Source of the DNA: Pirellulales bacterium
Lineage (GTDB): Bacteria > Planctomycetota > Planctomycetia > Pirellulales > Thermoguttaceae
Assembly: GCA_030607895.1 (NCBI GenBank)
Contig: JAUWJC010000188.1
Span: forward strand, 1 to 7,569
Direction: 5' to 3'
Length of the DNA stretch: 7,569 nucleotides
Positions 5,494 to 7,569 of this stretch are shown one piece after another. The notes under the pieces are model-generated. The model was not told where the DNA came from, did not search any database, and was given only the letters and a program-made list of their open reading frames with translations. Numbering within the stretch: the stretch's first letter is position 1; each line of letters opens with the position of its first letter. The translations under genes and the position numbers were made by a program.

Positions 5494-5522
5494 TGGGACG
5501 CGAGAGCAGAGACGAAAGTTCC
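5494..5522 (-). promoter_or_regulatory. Candidate ECF-type promoter driving the sigma gene (autoregulation)
   Basis: On the minus strand, GGAACTT (5522-5516) equals the -35 consensus of sigmaE-like ECF factors. TCCCA (5498-5494) fits the TCNNA form of the -10 after a 17-bp spacer, one longer than usual. The start point would be near 5487, leaving a leader of only about 8-10 nt before the GTG at 5478. The -35 begins 10 bp from the edge of palindrome copy 4, so the promoter lies wholly between repeat and gene. Autoregulation is known for many ECF factors; here it is inferred from the motif alone. Confidence 0.4.
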
Positions 5523-5532
5523 CGCCAGGTGG

Positions 5533-5614
5533 GCCGAAAAAGGGACCAGGTTTAATTTGCCGCCTGCGGCCCGGAGGGGGCTTCGCACAAATTAAACCTG
5601 GTCCCTTTTTCGGC
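5533..5614 (+). repeat. Palindromic repeat, copy 4 (perfect 27-bp arms, variant loop)
   Basis: Arms 5533-5559 and 5588-5614 are exact reverse complements with the same core as copies 2 and 3. The 28-nt loop differs in its first hairpin: GCCG-cctg-CGGC (5559-5570) replaces GCCG-gaa-CGGC, so the stem is kept while the tip changes. G at 5579 replaces T in the second mini-hairpin and weakens it. It sits between the divergent sigma and response-regulator genes, 54 bp upstream of the sigma start. It could stop read-through from either side. Confidence 0.95.
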
Positions 5615-5729
5615 TCGGTTACCGGCATTCTGGGGGTGGGCGCCAACACCGCCACCGTCATCATCTCCATTTGGCGGCCGGTTGTCAAACCCTGGTCATA
5701 CCGGTTATTCTGACAAAGGAGACCACAAA

Positions 5730-5795
5730 ATGGGGGACCGAACGGCAATTTGGGCGAAATTCATCGCCGACGGACCACACCTTTGCGCACTGTAA
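5730..5795 (+). CDS. Possible 21-residue ORF with strong ribosome binding site
   Basis: The ATG at 5730 is preceded by AAAGGAG (5715-5721) with an ideal 8-nt spacer, the best ribosome binding site in the window. It runs 21 codons to TAA at 5793-5795 (MGDRTAIWAKFIADGPHLCA and a final L). It ends 62 bp before the response-regulator gene on the same strand. It could be a leader peptide, an unknown small protein, or the start of a gene whose body was lost. No similarity was recognised and no amino-acid bias typical of attenuation leaders is visible. Confidence 0.3.
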   Translation: MGDRTAIWAKFIADGPHLCAL

Positions 5796-5857
5796 AAGCT
5801 ACGGTTAAGCATTGGGGCCAAGATAGCCTTGCGCTATGGGGGAATCCCGGCGCGTAG

Positions 5858-7504
5858 ATGATTGCAGACCAAATGAACTCAGCCCACTCGAAGATACTCC
5901 TGGTCGACGACGACCCGGCAATGCTACGCATCCTTTCCAAGTGGTTGGAAAAGGCCGGATACGAGGTGCGGCAGGCCGGAGACGGCCGGCAAGCCCTGGC
6001 GGCAATCGAGACAGAATGTCCCAACTTCCTGATCACTGACTGGGAGATGCCGCAAATCGACGGCCTGCAACTCTGCCGCATGGTCCGCGAGTTGAACCTG
6101 TCACACTACGTCTACATCCTGTTCCTCACCGTCAAGGCATCGCCGGCCGAACTGATCGAGGGACTCGAGGTGGGAGCCGACGACTTCCTCTCGAAGCCGG
6201 TCTACCAGGGTGAACTGTTGGCCCGATTGCGGGCTGGTTCCAGAGTGCTCGAACTGGAACACCGATTGAGCCTGATGGCCCGAACCGATCCGCTCACCGG
6301 GCTGATGACCCAGCGATCTTTTTACGAGGGTTTGGAAAAGGAATGGCAGCGGTCCAAGCGGTTTCATTTACCCCTGTCGTGCGTGATGCTGGACATCGAC
6401 TTTTTCAAGCGGGTGAACGACATTCACGGGCATCCGGCGGGTGACGCGGTTCTAAAGCGGGTTGGCGAACTGCTGGCCGACAACTGCCGCGGCAGCGACT
6501 CCGTGTGCCGGTACGGCGGCGAGGAATTCTGCGTCATGTTGCCCGAAACCAGCGAGATGGACGCCGCACTATGGGCCGAGCGGGTTCGCCAGCGCATGGC
6601 CTCGATGGTGACTCCCGTCGGCCAGAAGAAAATCCGCATTACCGGTAGTTTCGGCGCCAGCCAGTCCCACGATGATACGCACACCGGCGAGGAGCTTGTC
6701 GACCAGGCCGACCAGGCCCTGTTGTGCGCCAAGCAATCCGGCCGCGATCGGGTGGTTCGGTACGAGTCGCTGAGCGATGCCAATGAACTAGACATGGAGA
6801 AGGCCGACAAGTACAACAGTCTCTTCAGCGGAATCACGGCGCGCCGCGTGATGACCCCGATGGTTGCTTGCCTGCGTGCGGACGAGACGGTGGGCCAGGC
6901 CAGCGAGTTCTTTCTCCGCTCGCGGATTAACTCGACCCCGGTGGTCGACTCCGATGGCAAGCTGGTGGGGATACTCTCCGAGAAGGACCTCATGGCCGCC
7001 ATGGTCTCGCTCGACTGGTGGCGCACTCCGGTCAGGGAGGTAATGAAGCCCAACGTCATCTGCTACGAGGAAGATGTCCCGATCCAGGTGATCTACGAAT
7101 TTCTCTGCCGCGTGTCGATTCGCCGCGTGGTTATCGCCAAAGACAACCGGCCGACCGGCACCATCAGCCAAAGCACTCTCTTGCGATGGTTCCGCAATGA
7201 AGTAATCAACCAGGGCTTGCTGGATTCCGGCGATATTCCAGAGGCGTTGACTAACAACGATCCACATCGTTCCAGACAACGTCTGGCCGAGACGGCCCAA
7301 ACGCTGGCCGAACTCGCCACCGATCTGCACTGCCGCCTCGGCGAAGACCACGACGATCTGATGCCTTATGTTGTGGGTGGCGCAACCCGAATCGAGGAAC
7401 TGGTCAACGACCTGCTGGCCTACTCCCGCTACGCAAACGAAACCACGGCCACCGGTGCCGCCGCGTTACAGTCGATGTTGGCAAGCAGCAGTAGCATCGA
7501 TTGA
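5858..7504 (+). CDS. Response regulator/diguanylate cyclase with tandem CBS domains (REC-GGDEF-CBS-CBS)
   Basis: The 548-residue cytoplasmic protein should make c-di-GMP from GTP under phosphorylation control. The REC domain (about 12-130) has acidic residues D17-D19, phosphoacceptor D61 in LITDWEMPQIDG, T91 and K113 (SKP). The GGDEF domain (about 140-302) begins with TDPLTGL and has the metal-site D179 in LDIDFFK, N187-D188 and the active loop GGEEF (220-224). RGSD at 211-214 is the RxxD inhibitory site, five residues before the loop, so product feedback is expected. CBS motifs follow at about 328-382 (ARRVMTPM...GILSEKDLMAAM) and 391-446 (VREVMKPN...), which in other proteins bind adenine nucleotides. 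The final ~100 residues include VGGATRIEELVNDLLAYSR, like the second helix of a histidine-kinase dimerisation domain, but no phosphorylatable H-box or ATPase follows. The start at 5873 (MNSAHSKILL) is an alternative; neither start has a good ribosome binding site. Confidence 0.93.
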   Translation: MIADQMNSAHSKILLVDDDPAMLRILSKWLEKAGYEVRQAGDGRQALAAIETECPNFLITDWEMPQIDGLQLCRMVRELNLSHYVYILFLTVKASPAELIEGLEVGADDFLSKPVYQGELLARLRAGSRVLELEHRLSLMARTDPLTGLMTQRSFYEGLEKEWQRSKRFHLPLSCVMLDIDFFKRVNDIHGHPAGDAVLKRVGELLADNCRGSDSVCRYGGEEFCVMLPETSEMDAALWAERVRQRMASMVTPVGQKKIRITGSFGASQSHDDTHTGEELVDQADQALLCAKQSGRDRVVRYESLSDANELDMEKADKYNSLFSGITARRVMTPMVACLRADETVGQASEFFLRSRINSTPVVDSDGKLVGILSEKDLMAAMVSLDWWRTPVREVMKPNVICYEEDVPIQVIYEFLCRVSIRRVVIAKDNRPTGTISQSTLLRWFRNEVINQGLLDSGDIPEALTNNDPHRSRQRLAETAQTLAELATDLHCRLGEDHDDLMPYVVGGATRIEELVNDLLAYSRYANETTATGAAALQSMLASSSSID

Positions 7505-7506
7505 AA

Positions 7507-7569
7507 GAATGACGAATGACGAATGACGAATGACGAATGACGAATGACGAATGACGAATGACGAATGAC
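7507..7569 (+). repeat. Heptanucleotide tandem repeat (GAATGAC)9, continues past the window
   Basis: Nine exact GAATGAC units start 2 nt after the stop codon of the diguanylate cyclase gene and run to the last base of the window. There is no interruption. Every + strand frame meets TGA once per 21 nt, while no minus-strand frame contains a stop. Such heptamer tracts resemble the short tandemly repeated repetitive (STRR) sequences known from cyanobacteria. No terminator is visible between gene and array. Confidence 0.95.

Noticed and set aside
24..5614. CRISPR array made of the four repeats
   Set aside because: The copies are 1.4-2.5 kb apart with genes between, are long full palindromes, and have no regular spacers or cas genes.
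5479..5748. N-terminal extension of 90 residues for the ECF sigma factor
   Set aside because: The frame is open only because the palindrome lacks stops. ECF sigma factors begin directly with region 2, and a GTG fits at 5478.
5823..5837. ATAGC-cttgc-GCTAT hairpin as a riboswitch or operator for the diguanylate cyclase gene
   Set aside because: A 5-bp stem is too short to separate from chance, and no further conserved structure surrounds it.

Overview
The window looks like a piece of a planctomycete chromosome (Pirellulales-like). This is an inference from gene content: a secreted PQQ-type beta-propeller protein with the N-terminal WPCWRGPRGDG motif, an ECF sigma factor followed by a long alanine/proline/glutamine-rich anti-sigma-like membrane protein ending in YRVLFVLRVV, a GC-rich base composition, and many palindromic and heptanucleotide repeats between the genes. 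No marker gene (rRNA, ribosomal protein) is present to settle the lineage.

Layout. 1-170: a decayed copy of a palindromic repeat and the ribosome binding site of the first gene. 171-1598 (+): secreted beta-propeller protein whose last ~32 codons come from a second palindrome copy lying inside a GGGGYGA heptamer array. 1599-2097: no convincing gene, but more heptamers and a 121-bp imperfect hairpin. 2098-2916 (-): uncharacterised acidic protein. 2917-3233: third palindrome copy, a possible promoter and a terminator-like hairpin. 3234-4775 (-) and 4918-5478 (-): anti-sigma-like protein and ECF sigma factor, transcribed sigma first. A second, unrelated long palindrome and an overlapping small hairpin lie between them. 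5479-5857: divergent intergenic region with a near-consensus ECF promoter facing the sigma gene, the fourth palindrome copy, and a possible 21-codon ORF. 5858-7504 (+): response regulator/diguanylate cyclase with tandem CBS domains. 7507-7569: nine exact GAATGAC repeats running off the window end.

How the parts may work together. The sigma/anti-sigma pair forms a plausible envelope-signal module that controls its own promoter. The diguanylate cyclase is a separate phosphorylation-controlled c-di-GMP producer with a probable adenine-nucleotide sensor (CBS pair). The beta-propeller protein is probably an exported structural or scaffold protein. Nothing ties these three units into one pathway.

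The most unusual content is the repeat layer. Four copies of one ~82-bp palindrome (27-28-bp perfect arms in three copies, a loop with two nested mini-hairpins, A and T tracts on the two sides) lie in the same orientation within 5.6 kb. Three of them sit 28-74 bp upstream of a start codon, and one has been absorbed into a coding sequence. They look like a non-autonomous mobile or REP-like element that also resembles a bidirectional intrinsic terminator.
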